From Rhizomys pruinosus (lineage: Eukaryota > Chordata > Mammalia > Rodentia > Spalacidae), in assembly GCA_009823505.1 (NCBI GenBank), contig VZQC01005595.1, positions 1,013,538 through 1,077,537 on the forward strand: a stretch of DNA of 64,000 bases. The letters are read 5' to 3'. Under the pieces are notes generated by a model. It was given only the letters and a program-made list of their open reading frames with translations. It had not been told where the DNA came from and made no database searches. Positions 22,641 through 33,010 of the stretch are shown here, one piece after another. Positions within the stretch are counted from its first letter, which is position 1. Every line of letters begins with the position of its first letter. Position numbers and translations under genes: made by a program.

Positions 22641-23646
22641 TGTTTGGGTTTTTTTGTTTGTTTGTTTATATTTCATTAACTTCTCCTCTGATTAGTTTGT
22701 TCTTGCCTTTCTTTAGTCTCAAGTTGTGTGGGTAAGTCTTTTACATATGCTCTTTCTGATTTTTTAATATAGACACTAACCACTTGATCTGTCTAAGGAA
22801 GAAAGTGGGTATTGAACTTACCTACTACTATTGAATTGGAGTTAATCTGTGTTTTATAGTCCTGAAGTACTCTTTTTATTAATTTGGGTGTACCAGAATT
22901 TGGTGCATATATATTTATGATTGTAATATCTTCTTGGTCAATTGTTCCTTTGATTGGAATGAAGTGATCCTCTTTATCTCTTCTGAATATTTTAAATTTG
23001 AAGTCTACTTTGTCAGATATTAGAACTGAAACACCTGCTTGCTTTATAAAGCCATTTGTTTGGAATATTTGTGTTCCATCCTTTCACCCTAAGATAGTGT
23101 CTCTCCTTGAAAGTGAGATGAATTTCCTGAGGATAACAAAAAGATATGTTTTCTATTTTGATTCCTTCCTTTAGTATGTGTCTTTTTATAAGGGGGAATT
23201 GAAGTCATTGATATTTAATGATAATATTGAAAGATGTGTATTGGATACTGTCAGTATAGTAATTTCTGTAAGTTTATGGATCTATTTTGAGTCTCAATTA
23301 TTATACTCTCCTTTATTTTCTTTCTGTAACTTCTTGAGTATGTGACTTCATATCTTCAGTTCTTTGTATTGTTTTGAGCATTGTTTGTAGGGCTGTTTTG
23401 GTAGACATGAATATTTGAGCCTATTCACGTCCTGAAAAAAAATTGTTCTCCTTTAACCTTGACAGTTTTTCTGGATAGAGTATTTGGGGTTGAGATCCAA
23501 GGTTGTTTAGGACTGAGATTACTTTGGTCCAAGATTTTCTACCTTTCATAGTTTGCATTGAGAAGTCAATTGTGATTCTGATGGGCTTTCCTTTATATGT
23601 AACTTGTTCTTTTTCTCTAGTAGCCTTCATTGTGCCCTATTTGTAT

Positions 23647-24886
23647 TTTTAAATTTTTCATAATCTTTATTTGAGTTTTTTAGTTGCTCTGTGTTATCTT
23701 CCAGATCTGATATTCTTTGTTCTGCCTCCTCCATTCTATTTCTGAGGCTTTTTCCTTTCCTTTCTTCCTAGTTGGATAAGTGTTCTATTTCCTTTTTCAT
23801 TTCATCCTGTGATTTCTTTAATATATCCATTCCCTTTATGAGTCTCTCAATCTCTTCTTGGTGCTCCTTACTTCGTTGGTTGGCTTCCTTTTTCAGTGTT
23901 TCTACTTCCTTAAGGTGTTTGTTTTTTTTTTTCTCTCTCTCTCTCTCTCGTTCTTTCCGGAGTTTGTCAATCTCTTCCTTTAGTTTGTTATTGTATCCCT
24001 CTAGGTCCTTTTTGAGTTTTACATTCTCTCTCTTTACTTCTCTGAATTCTTCCTTTAGTTTGTCATTGTATCCCTCTAGGTCCTTTTTGAGTTTTTCATT
24101 CTGTCTCTTTACTTATCTGAATTCTTCTTTATGTTCTTTAATTTCTCTGCATAGGTCTGCAATTAGTCCTCTAAGGTCTGTTTCTGGGGTCACCTCCAGG
24201 GGGATCCGATTGTAAATGTCTCCTACCGGGTTGGTAGAGCTTGGTGCGGAATTATCCTGCACCTTTCCCATGTTCTCCCTGGCATGTGGGTTTCCCTTTT
24301 GTGGTTCAAATCCCAAATGCCTTTTCAGTTTGCTGAAGGCTGAAAGCTTGTTTTATTTTCCTTGCCTCCTTCCAATGCTTTTTTTTTTTTTTCCTTCCTT
24401 CCCTCCTCCTTGTTTATGGAGTGTTGACTTGTCTAGGTTTCAGGCTTTCACTTTTGTTTATATATTGGATACTACCGGAAGTCTCTTCCTTTCCTATTCT
24501 GAATGTTCTCTTAATCCACTGGATACTCTCTCCTCAATTCCAGTTTTTGGGGGTGGGGGATTCCTGACTTAGCCCGTGCCCCGGTACCTGCCTGGAGCAG
24601 TGGCGGGCTGCTCCTGACCCCTGCGCAGGATCAGAATATGGCATCTGCTCCTGACCGCAAACCCAGGACCTCCTCCCACTTGTGACTATGGGGGGGGGGG
24701 CACGCAGCTGGGCAGCTCTGGCGGGATTTAGGGGTCCGATCTAGGTCCGCCACCCACTGGCTCCTCTGCCACAACTCAGCAAATCAAATGTCCTGCACCC
24801 GTGGGTCAATGCCCTAAGTTTTTACCTGCATGGAGTAGTGGCGGGCTGCTCCTGACCCCTGTGCAGAACCAGAATATGGCGTCTGC
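23647..24886 (-). mobile_element. L1 5' fragment: promoter monomers plus ORF1 N-half, apparently inserted in another L1
   Basis: On the minus strand this is L1 5' UTR (24886-24317) followed by ORF1 from an ATG at 24314-24316 (N-terminal 67-residue open stretch with SSTNPVGD, then coiled-coil-coding sequence) to an A-rich stop-off near 23647. It is flanked by a 19-bp direct repeat, 23628-23646 and 24887-24905, differing at one base. Sequence outside the repeat on either side joins up as continuous ORF1 of a second L1. The simplest reading is insertion of a 3'-truncated L1 transcript. A tandem duplication is an alternative. Confidence 0.65.
24586..24886 (-). promoter_or_regulatory. Tandem L1 5' UTR monomers, unit about 238 bp
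   Basis: A GC-rich motif of about 63 bp ('gtggcgggctgctcctgacc' and following) occurs at 24586-24648 and again at 24824-24886, spaced 238 bp. The region is GC-rich compared with the flanks. Rodent L1 promoters are often built from tandem monomers of around 200 bp, so this is read as a two-monomer promoter on the minus strand. The younger full-length L1 at 57416 has a different, non-repeated 5' UTR. Confidence 0.7.
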
Positions 24887-25100
24887 CACTGTGCCCTATT
24901 TGTATATTTAGTTTTGTACTATGATATGCTATGGTGATTTCCTGTTCTGATCATGTATAGTTGTTATTTTGTTCTATGTGCTTCTTGAATCTCTATAGGT
25001 AATTCTTTATTTTATGGAAGTTTTCTTCTATAATTCTGTTGAAGATCTGCTCAAGGCCATTGGCCCAAGAATCTTTTCCATCCCATATGCCTATAATTCT

Positions 25101-25277
25101 TTTTTTTTTTTTTTTAATGTGTATGAGCGCACTGTCTGCATGTAGATTGGCGCACCCATGTCACGCAATGCCCTGGAGGTCAGAAGAGGGCATTGGATTC
25201 CTCCGGAACTGGAGTTAAAGATGGTTCTTAGCCACCATGCAGGTGCTGGGAATCGAACCCGGGTCCTCTGCAAGAGC
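25101..25277 (-). mobile_element. B3 SINE inside L1 ORF1 sequence
   Basis: A short-variant B3, complete in the body but 5'-truncated in the tRNA-like head (it stops at 'ctctgcaagagct'). Next to it the L1 sequence 'gaggtttctgattgtcatt' is present twice in tandem (25278-25315). Confidence 0.9.
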
Positions 25278-25320
25278 TGAGGTTTCTGATTGTCATTGAG
25301 GTTTCTGATTGTCATTTTTC

Positions 25321-25917
25321 AAATAAGATAAAATAAAACATTTTATTATATATTTTACATTAAGCAATTCAAATAATTAAAATTTAGTATTTGTTCATAA
25401 GATTATTATTTTACCCTAATGAATGAAAAAGGATAAAAGAAAATAATTACAAAAAGTGGATAATCCTAACTATGAATGAATCCTAATTCATTTTTTCTGT
25501 GCTTTTCTCAATTGTATTAATGTAACTATGTTCTGTATTTACAATAAAATCAGCATGTAGGAACTAAGTATAATATTTAAATCCTCCTATAACTAAATAA
25601 TCCTACCCCCATTAATTCAGTTTATATTAACACTACAATTACTATATCAACACATAATGTAGCTCACTATGGTAGAAAAATCTAATTTCAGTTTTTACTG
25701 TCACATAAATTAAATATCATCATACTTATTCTACATAAAGTTGAATACACACATTGACATATTTATAGCTAAAATTTTCAAATATTTCCACAAAGGTAGG
25801 AATCCAAGGAAATAGTTATTAATAATTTATTCAACAGTTATTTTTTTAAAGGCCATTAACACAATGGGCTTCATTATGTTACAGTATAACATATAGGTGT
25901 CATGTATTAAGAATTAT
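25321..25917. other. No feature seen
   Basis: Very AT-rich spacer. Confidence 0.35.
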
Positions 25918-25927
25918 CTAAGTAATC

Positions 25928-26177
25928 TTTCTTTTTTGTCTTTTTGAGATATGGTCTCTCTATAGCCCCAGCTGGCCTGGAACTCACTCTGTAGACCAGG
26001 CTGGCCTTGAACTCACAGAGATCTGCTTGCTTCTGCCTCCAAAGTGCTAGGATCAAAGTCAGGCACCAGCAGTCCAGGCATAAAGTTTCTTAGCTACCAT
26101 TTGGGTGCTGGGAATCAAAACCAAGTCCTCTGCACAGCAGTTGGTGCTCTTAACCACTGAGATATCTTTCCAGCCCC
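25928..26177 (-). mobile_element. B3-head/B1 composite SINE, copy 2, with a TSD around the whole unit
   Basis: On the minus strand: a tRNA-derived B3 head (26177-26083: GGGGCTGGAAAGAT, B-box-like 'tttgattcccagcaccc') joined directly to a B1 (26082-25931) with a T-rich end. CTAAGTAATC (25918-25927) and CTAAGTCATC (26178-26187) flank the whole unit (9/10 match), so head and B1 seem to have inserted together. The join point matches copy 1 at 21193/21194. Confidence 0.78.
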
Positions 26178-26187
26178 CTAAGTCATC

Positions 26188-26794
26188 GATTCTCACAGAA
26201 GTAACAATACATGGAACTTCTGGTTGCTGATATTTGCCCTGTGCACTGTAGAAAGCCCACCACAGCAGGAAGACACCACCTGTAGCAGAAGTGCACAGCT
26301 TAACCAAAGTTTCTGTACTTTCTGAGTGTGTTTGACAAGAAGTACGTAGACAACTTGCTAAACAGTAATGGCCCACTTAAAGAACAGACAGATGCATATA
26401 TTATTGCATTTGTAAAATGTGAAGGAGAAATTCCTTAAGACTGAAGATAATTAGAAATGTTCTATATCTATTTTGTATTTCTTATCTGGAATGTTTTGTG
26501 TACAACAAATTTACTGACTATCTTCCAATATAAAACTTGATGGCATATACAAACATATACATTCTCACACACAAACATACAAAGACACATATTTCATAGT
26601 ATAATTTGGTGGACATCTACATAAGATCATTGTATTCCATGGTTAATATACAGTGTAATAGTGAATATCTTGGGAATTCAAAGTTAAATATAACTAATTT
26701 TGGGTCCACGGTATAAGTATTAGTAAGCAATCATTGGCAAATTTACTATATATTTCTTTTTTTAAAGGTGAGTGCTAGGCATAGACATGAGTGA
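26188..26794. other. No feature seen
   Basis: AT-rich sequence between the composite SINE and an L1 fragment. No gene was recognised. Confidence 0.35.
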
Positions 26795-26799
26795 AGAGT

Positions 26800-27388
26800 A
26801 GCCAAATGAACCTCACAGACATCTACAGAATATTCCACCCAAACAGTATATACTTTTTACTTAGCATCTCATGGAACATTCTTCCAAATCGACTGCATAC
26901 TGGGACACAATAGAAATCTCAACAAATACAAAAAGATTGAAATTGTTTCATGTATTCTATCAGACTCAGTCCAATAAAGCTCAATATTAACACCAGAATA
27001 AGCCCTACTAGTTACAAGAAGATACGCAGAGTAAACAATATAATCCTGGATAATGAGTGGGTCAGGGAAGAAATAAAGAGTGAAATAAAAAGTATTCATG
27101 AAACTGAACAAAAAGATAATACAACACAACAGAATGTGCGGGATACTTTCAAAGCAGTCCTAAGAGGGAAATTTATAGCCCTAAGTGCCCACATCTCAGA
27201 TAACAACAACAGCAACCACAACAACATCAAAAAAAGAAAACAGAAAGGGAACAAATAAATGATCTATCACTGCAGCTAAAAGCACTTGAGAGACAACAAC
27301 AAATGAACCCTAAACCCAACAGACAGGAAGAAATAACAAAAATCAGAGCAGAAATCAGTGAATTAGAAACAAAGAAAACAAAATAATA
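26800..27388 (+). mobile_element. L1 ORF2 endonuclease/linker fragment
   Basis: Aligns with ORF2 codons about 180-350 of the copy at 58936, e.g. 'aataagccctactagttaca' and 'aaatttatagccctaagtgc'. Frameshifts and stops are present. It ends abruptly where ERVL pol sequence begins; ORF2 resumes at 29672 only from about codon 935. So either L1 sequence was lost or the two pieces are unrelated. Confidence 0.88.
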
Positions 27389-27446
27389 ATCTTCAAACAA
27401 CTATTCTCCTTTTGAGAGACAGCTCTTAGCCTGCTATTGGGCCTTA

Positions 27447-27990
27447 GTGGAAACTGAATGTTTGACAATGGGCCACCAAGTCGCCATGCGACCTGAGCTG
27501 CCCATCATGAGCTGGGTGTTATCTGACCCACCAGACCATAAAGTAGGATGTGCGCAGCAACAGTCCATGATCAAATGGAAGTGGTACATATGTGACAGGG
27601 CCCGGGCAGGCCCTGAGGGCACAAGCAAGCTACATGAAGAAGTTGCCCAAATGCCTATGGTTCCCACTCCTGTTACAATGCCTCCTGTGCTTAAGCATGC
27701 ACCTGTGGCTTCATGGGATTTGCCCTATGATAAGTTGACCGAGGAAGAGAAGACTAGGGCCTGGTTTACTGATGGTTCTGCAGGCTATGCAGGCACCACC
27801 CAGAGGTGGACAGTTGCAGCATTACAGCCTATTTCTGAAGCAACACGAAAGGACACTGGTGAAAGAAAGTCTTCACAGTGGGCAGAAATTTGGGCAGTGC
27901 ACATGGTTGTGCATTTTGCCTGGAAGGAGAAATGGCCAGAGGTTTGATTATATGCTGATTCATGGGCTTTAGTCAATGGTTAGGCTGGAT
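27447..27990 (+). pseudogene. ERVL RNase H remnant
   Basis: An open frame of 166 codons (27447-27947) contains the RNase H motif WFTDGSAG (Asp codon at about 27771), an SQWAE segment and, past a stop at 27945-27947, an ADSWAL-like segment carrying another acidic position. In active enzymes these acidic residues bind the catalytic metals that degrade RNA in an RNA-DNA hybrid. The upstream connection region (KLHEEVAQMP, KLTEEEKTRAW) fits ERVL pol. The stop within the domain makes this a dead copy. Confidence 0.85.
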
Positions 27991-28049
27991 GGTCATGGAC
28001 TTGGAAGGAGCATGACTGGAAAATTGGTGAGAAAGACATTTGGGGAAGA

Positions 28050-28725
28050 AATATGTGGATAGAGCTCTCCGAATGATCAAATGATGTGAAGATACTTGTG
28101 TCTCATGTAAATGCTCAACAAAAGGTGATCTCAGCAGAGGATGAGTTTAATAATCAAGTAGATCAGATGACTTGTTCTGTGGATAGTCAGCTTCTTTCTC
28201 CAGCTATCCCTGTTATTGCTCAATGGGACAATGAACAAAGTGGTCATGGTGGGAGAGATGGAGGTTATGCATGGGCTTGACAGCATGGACTTCCACTCAC
28301 CAAGGCTGATCTGGCTACAGCTGCTGCTGAGTGCCAGATTTGCCAACAGCAGAGACCAACATTGAGCCCCCAATATGGTGCTATTTCCCCGGGGTGACCA
28401 GCCAGCAACCTGGTGGCAGGTTGACTACATTGGACCACTTCCATCATGGAGGGGACAGCGTTTTGTCCTTACAGGAATAGATACTTATTCTGGTTATGGA
28501 TTTGCCTTTCCTGCAAGTAATGCTTCTGCCAAAACTACCATCCAGGGACTTACAGAATGCCTTATCCACCATCATGGTATTCCTCAGAGCATAGCTTCTG
28601 ACCAAGGAACTCACTTCACAGCCAAACAAGTGCAACAGTGGGCCCATGGTCATGGTATCCACTGGTCTTACCATGGTCCCCACCAGCCAGAATCAGCTGG
28701 CTTGATATCATGATGGAATGGCCTC
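28050..28725 (+). pseudogene. ERVL integrase remnant
   Basis: The zinc-binding region is suggested by CQIC near 28330. The catalytic core reads WWQVDYIGPL (first Asp codon 28423-28425) and SDQGTHF (second Asp codon at about 28600). The position of the third catalytic acid, expected before WNG, reads Ser then a TGA stop (28711-28713). The core is therefore both mutated and truncated. Integrase would join viral DNA ends to the host chromosome; this copy cannot. Confidence 0.87.
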
Positions 28726-29207
28726 TTGAAGACACAGTTACAGTGCCAATTAGGTAGCAATAATCTGGAGGGCTCGGGCAAGGTTCTCCAGCAGGCAGTA
28801 TATGCTTTGAATCAGCACCCACTATATGGTACTCTTTCTCCTAAAGCAAGAATTCATGGGTCCAGGAACCAAGGGGTGGAAGTGGGAGTGATTCCACTCA
28901 CTATCACCCTTAGTGACCCAGTAGGAAAATTTTTGCTTCCTGTGCCCACGACCTTGCGTTTTGCTAGTCTAGAAGTTTTGGCTCCAAAGGGGGGAGTGCT
29001 TTTGCCAGGAGATACAGCAAACGTTACATTGAACTGGAAGCTAAGACTTCCCCCTGGCCACTTTGGGATTCTACTGCCCTTAAGCCAACAGGATAAGGAA
29101 GGGATAACAGTAGTAGGAGGAGTGATTGATCTAGACTATCAGGGGGAAATTGGACTTTTTCTCCACAATGGGGGCAAGGAAGATTATGTCTGGAAGGCAG
29201 GAGATGC
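28726..29207 (+). pseudogene. ERVL integrase C-terminus and dUTPase remnant
   Basis: An open frame of 257 codons starts after the integrase stop and runs into the LTR (stop 29497-29499). The first part (QQAVYALNQHPLYG) is the integrase C-terminal region. The rest matches a dUTPase: FGILLPLSQQ, then GVIDLDYQGEIGLFLHNGG, which fits the uracil/active-site motif of trimeric dUTPases. The enzyme hydrolyses dUTP to dUMP and pyrophosphate, limiting uracil in viral DNA. The ATG is only the first after a stop, so no independent gene is implied. Confidence 0.85.
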
Positions 29208-29668
29208 TGTAGGGTGTCAACTTGACTGGACTAAGGAACAAATAAGAGAAAAAGGATCTTCAGATTGGACTACCTCAACCCTGATGGCCCACCCCAAATG
29301 TGGGCATTACCTTCTGCTGACAGGCAGTATCAAAGGCCATGGCAGAGGGAGCTGGTCCCTTTTTTTCCTGCAGCTTGCCTCTCTCTCACTGGCGAGTTTG
29401 TCTTGCTGCTGTGATCAACCCTTCGGATCCCAGTGTGTACTGAGACCAGCAGATCTCCTGGAATCCATCGGGCTTTCAGCACCAAATTGGGACTACTAAA
29501 ATAGCCAGCCTTGCAGACTGAGCAGTTCCCTGGATTCTCAGCCTCTCCAGTGAGGCACAGCTACTGTTGGACTCCTTGAACTCTGTCGCATGAGCAAATC
29601 AATAAATTGTATATAGCTATATATTCATCCTGTTGCTTATGTTTCTTTAGAGAACGCTGACTAATACA
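29208..29668 (+). mobile_element. 3' LTR of the ERVL remnant
   Basis: Runs from the 'gggtgtcaacttgactggac' region to 'gctgactaataca'. It shares type and most of its sequence with the antisense solo LTR at 21387-21769, but has about 80-90 bp more between 'gctggtccc' and 'agcagatctcctgg'. An 'aataaa' at about 29600 could be the polyadenylation signal. The start is uncertain by about 10 bp. Confidence 0.82.
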
Positions 29669-29671
29669 AGT

Positions 29672-30830
29672 TCATACAATTTCAGCCATCTTACATTTGA
29701 CAAAGGGGAAAAAAACCCCTTCAAAGAATGGAAAGATAGCATCTTCAGCAAATGGTGCTGGCAAAACTGGATCAACATTTGTAGAAGAACAAAATTAAAT
29801 GCCTACCTCTCACAGTGTACAATAATAAACTCTAAGTAGATCAAAGATCTCGACATGAAAACCAAAACCCTGAAGGTGATAGAAGAAAAAGTTGGCAACA
29901 ACCTACAAGACTTAGACATAGGAATAGACATTCTAAATCAGACAGCAGTGATGCAGGTAATAAGGTCAACTGTTGACAAATGGGACCTCATTAGACTGAA
30001 AAGCTTCTGTACAGTAAAAGAAAGTATCAAGAAAGGGAAGAGAAATCCCTCAGACTGGGAGGAGATCTTTTCCAGTAATACATCTTACAGAGCATTTACA
30101 TCCAGAATATACGAACTACTCAAAAAACAAAGAACTAAGAAAACAAATGACCTACTCAAAAGAAGGAGAAAAAAAGCTGGATAGAGACTTCACCAGTGAG
30201 GAAGTAAAGATGGCTGAGAAACATCTTAAAAAGTGTTCAACATCATTAATAATTAAGGAAATGCAAATTAAAATCACTCTCAGATATCATCTCACTCTGA
30301 TAAGACTGGCTAACATCAAGAAAACAAAAAACACCAAATGCTGGAAAGGTTGTAGGGAAAGAGGAACACTCATCCACTGCTGAATGGAGTGTAAACTTGT
30401 ACAACCATTATGGAAAGCAGTGTGGAGAATCCTTAAAAGACTCATAATGAGTCTACCATTTGACCCAGTCATACCACTTCTGGGTATATACCCACAAGAC
30501 CCATAAATGCACATCTAGGTTTATTCTCTTCACAGTAGCTAAGAGTGGGAACCAACCCAAATGCGCCTCAACAGACGGATGGATAACAAAAATATGGTAC
30601 ATCTGCACAGTGGAGTTCTATTCAGTGGTAAAAAAAGATGACTTTTCAGGTAAATGGAAGGAACTAGAAGCCATTATGCTAAGTGAAGTAACACAGTCTC
30701 AGAAAAACAAAAGATGAATACTTTCCCTCCTTTTGTGGATGCTAAAACCAAATGCCCAGTTGAAAGGCAAGCTGAACAACATTATTGTTCTATATCTTTT
30801 TTATCTGAAAGCAACTGCATTGTTATAATG
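29672..30830 (+). mobile_element. L1 3' part: ORF2 C-terminus and 3' UTR
   Basis: Reads ORF2 from about codon 935 ('tttcagccatcttacatttg') through the Cys-rich region to the [11 protein letters not shown] terminus (stop at 30715-30717), then a 3' UTR cut by a B3 at 30845. Frame shifts twice. In the Cys motif one Cys codon is followed by a stop (HC* near 30381). Confidence 0.9.
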
Positions 30831-30844
30831 TAATTCTCTTTTTT

Positions 30845-31057
30845 ATTTTATTTATTTTTGTATGTGTATGAATGTACTGTCGACATGTAGGTTTGTGCAC
30901 CCATGTCGTGCAATGCCACAGAGGTCAGAAGAGGGTGTCAGATTCCCCTGGAACTGGAGTTAAAGATAGTTCTCAGCCGCCATGTGAATGCTAGGGATCA
31001 AACCTGGGTCCTCTGCAAGAGCAGTTGACGCTCTTAACTGCTAGCCTATCTCTCCAG
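30845..31057 (-). mobile_element. B3 SINE
   Basis: Full-length short-variant B3. Flanks TAATTCTCTTTTTT (30831-30844) and TAAATCTCTTTTTT (31058-31071) match at 13 of 14 positions. Confidence 0.92.
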
Positions 31058-31071
31058 TAAATCTCTTTTTT

Positions 31072-31302
31072 TAATTAATTAATTAATTTACTTATTTTAT
31101 TTTTTATGTGTATGAATGTCCTGTCTGCCTGCAGGATTTTGCACACTTGTACAATGCCGTGGAGGTCAGAAGAGGGTATCAGATTCCCGTGGAACTGGGG
31201 TTAAAGACCGTTCTCAGCCGCCATGTGGGTGCTGGGGATCGAACCCAGGTCCTCTGCAAGAGCAGTCAGCGCTCTTAACTGCTAGGCCATCTCTCCAGCC
31301 CC
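31072..31302 (-). mobile_element. B3 SINE
   Basis: A second B3 in the same orientation directly after the first; its A/T-rich tail is TTAA repeats (31072-31088). The head ends at 'ctctccagcccc'. No clear separate duplication was found. Confidence 0.92.
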
Positions 31303-31318
31303 AATCCTTTCTTTCTTC

Positions 31319-31480
31319 TTTTTTTTTTTTTTTTTGGTCTTTTTCAAGACGGGGTCTTCCTGTAGCTCCAGCTGTCCTGGAACTCACTCTGTAGACCAGG
31401 CTTGCCTTGAACTCACAATGATTCACCTGCTTCTGCCTCCCAAGTGCTAGAATTAAAGTTGTACGCCACCATGACAGGCT
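31319..31480 (-). mobile_element. B1 SINE
   Basis: Antisense B1 with a T-run, 'gacggggtcttcctgtagct', 'accaggcttgccttgaactc', ending 'ccaccatgacaggct'. It is the third SINE in a same-orientation cluster. Confidence 0.93.
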
Positions 31481-31659
31481 AAAAGAAGATATCCTTATAC
31501 CTTTAACACTGTCAGTCATGGCAGATTACAAGAACATCAAAACACCTCTCCTTTTTTTCTGGTGGAATATCCATATCTCAGCCATCTTCCATCTCCCAGC
31601 CTGGTTCTTCTGTGTTTTTATATTTTTGTTTTTAAGTTTTTTATAATTTTATATTTTAT

Positions 31660-31875
31660 AATGTATATATTTTATTGAAGTTTTTATGCTCTTCATATAA
31701 TCGATCTTAATCACATTTTGAGCCCCTTCCCCATCTGTGCTCCTCATAGGCTCCAACACCAAATTTTATGCACCCTGTCATATATGTTAGTTGCTATTTG
31801 GTCAAGGATTCTTATCCAGATGTCACTTGCTGCAAGATTTACTCTCTCTCACCCTGCAGTAAAAGAGTACTTTAT
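31660..31875 (-). mobile_element. Possible old L1 3' UTR scrap
   Basis: The pattern 'ttttattgaagtttttatgc', 'cccatctgtgctcctcat', 'ctgtcatatatgttagttgc' resembles the start of antisense L1 3' UTRs at 13716 and 21825. The match is weak. Confidence 0.4.
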
Positions 31876-31925
31876 ATTTAAGGGAGTTGACTTTAGATAG
31901 GCTGAATTGACTCCAGTAGATGAAC

Positions 31926-31928
31926 TAT

Positions 31929-31968
<40 letters not shown>

Positions 31969-31976
31969 TTTTTAAA
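31926..31976. repeat. (ATTT)n microsatellite
   Basis: About 12 ATTT units. Confidence 0.93.
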
Positions 31977-32577
31977 CCTGTATGTATGTTTATTCATTTC
32001 TTCTGATAAACTTCTAAACCAAAAGCTGTCATACAAAAGTTATCTAACCCTCTACAACATTTATTAATTTGCTTCCCTATTATTTTCTTAGATCACTATA
32101 AATTAAGTAGATTTGATTCTAACAAAGGCCCAACAATTGTATTTGGACTTCTCTCACCTTAAACACTTCCCCTTTTTCTTTCTTTTTTTTTTTTTTTTGT
32201 TTTTCAAGTCATCTTGTCTTCCCATTAGTAATAAACATACCATTAGTAACTTTAGCAATAATTCTGTTAATTGCCTTCACATCTTCCTCTCACTACGGTG
32301 TCATATCTGTACTTCACAGCAAAAGCTGAATTGTTATTCCCATAAACCTATAACATTTTCTTAATAACGATGCTGATGGTGATGTCTCTCTCCTTTCTAT
32401 TTCCTCAGGACAAATTCATGTAATAGTGCTCTTTACCTACTGAAATTTTTCTGTTTCTATGACAGTACACTTGGAGGGTTTCTTTCTCTCAGGTACATAC
32501 CTATTTATGCAGTGTTGCCACAGCCTCTCTTGTGCTTGATCTCTAAATGCCAGAGTGCTAATGATTCCTAACATTCT
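31977..32577. other. No feature seen
   Basis: AT-rich sequence with a T-run near 32185. Confidence 0.35.
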
Positions 32578-33010
32578 TTTATGGTTTGGATCTTAAATTC
32601 CCTCTAGAGACTCATTTGTTGAAACCTTGGTCTTTAGTGCATTACTGTTACTATTGCTCTGAACCAAAATCATTGAAGAAATTATTGAGTCATGAGAGTT
32701 CTGGCCTCCTAAATGTATTAGCTCATTTAGGGTTCATAATTTGATAGGATAATGGAAGCCATTGAAAACGGGAAGAGCAAGCTGGCCATGGTGGCACACG
32801 CCTTTCAGAGTGAGTTCCAGGACAGCTGGGTCACAGGGAGACCCTGTCTTGAAAAGACCAAGAAAAAAAAAATGGGAGAGCAAGTAATTTGGAGGAACTT
32901 GGTCCTTAAGTTTTCCCCTTTCTCTCTGCTTCTCTGCTTTGCTCCCTGATGCCTCTCAACATGTTGTTTTCACCACAAGTCTCTCAAAGGTAGAGTCAGT
33001 TTACTATGGA
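32578..33010 (+). mobile_element. Old MaLR LTR remnant split by a B1
   Basis: 'tggtttggatcttaaattcc', 'gagactcatttgttgaaacc' and, after the B1, 'tttctctctgcttctctgct' follow the layout of an old MaLR LTR (MLT/MST or ORR1E/MTE type). Heavily diverged; family assignment is tentative. Confidence 0.5.
32782..32873 (+). mobile_element. B1 SINE with internal deletion
   Basis: The 5' end ('gctggccatggtggcacacg') jumps from 'gccttt' to 'cagagtgagttccag', losing the middle of the element, then ends in an A-tail. Flanks GGGAAGAGCAAG (32770-32781) and GGGAGAGCAAG (32874-32884) form the target duplication. Confidence 0.9.

Larger units (their letters stand above)
22690..25320 (-). mobile_element. L1 5' half (ORF2 endonuclease region, ORF1), composite
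   Basis: Read on the minus strand, right to left: ORF1 middle (25320-24906, interrupted by a B3 at 25101-25277), then the inserted piece 24886-23647, then the ORF1 C-terminal region (23646-23405; RITIDFSMQTMKGR is readable), then ORF2 endonuclease sequence down to about 22690. The endonuclease part is diverged and broken by stops. The left limit is approximate, because the sequence grades into other old L1-like material. Confidence 0.8.
27391..29668 (+). mobile_element. ERVL-class endogenous retrovirus remnant, 5'-truncated
   Basis: A partial class III retrovirus: RNase H, integrase, dUTPase, 3' LTR in the order typical of ERVL, which carries a dUTPase after integrase. No 5' LTR, gag, protease or polymerase core is present. 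Several stops and frameshifts make it defective. No envelope sequence is seen, as expected for ERVL. Confidence 0.88.

Noticed and set aside
23772..24572. Plus-strand ORFs of 147 and 118 codons rich in Ser/Leu/Phe
   Set aside because: They are antisense to L1 ORF1 coiled coil and 5' UTR.
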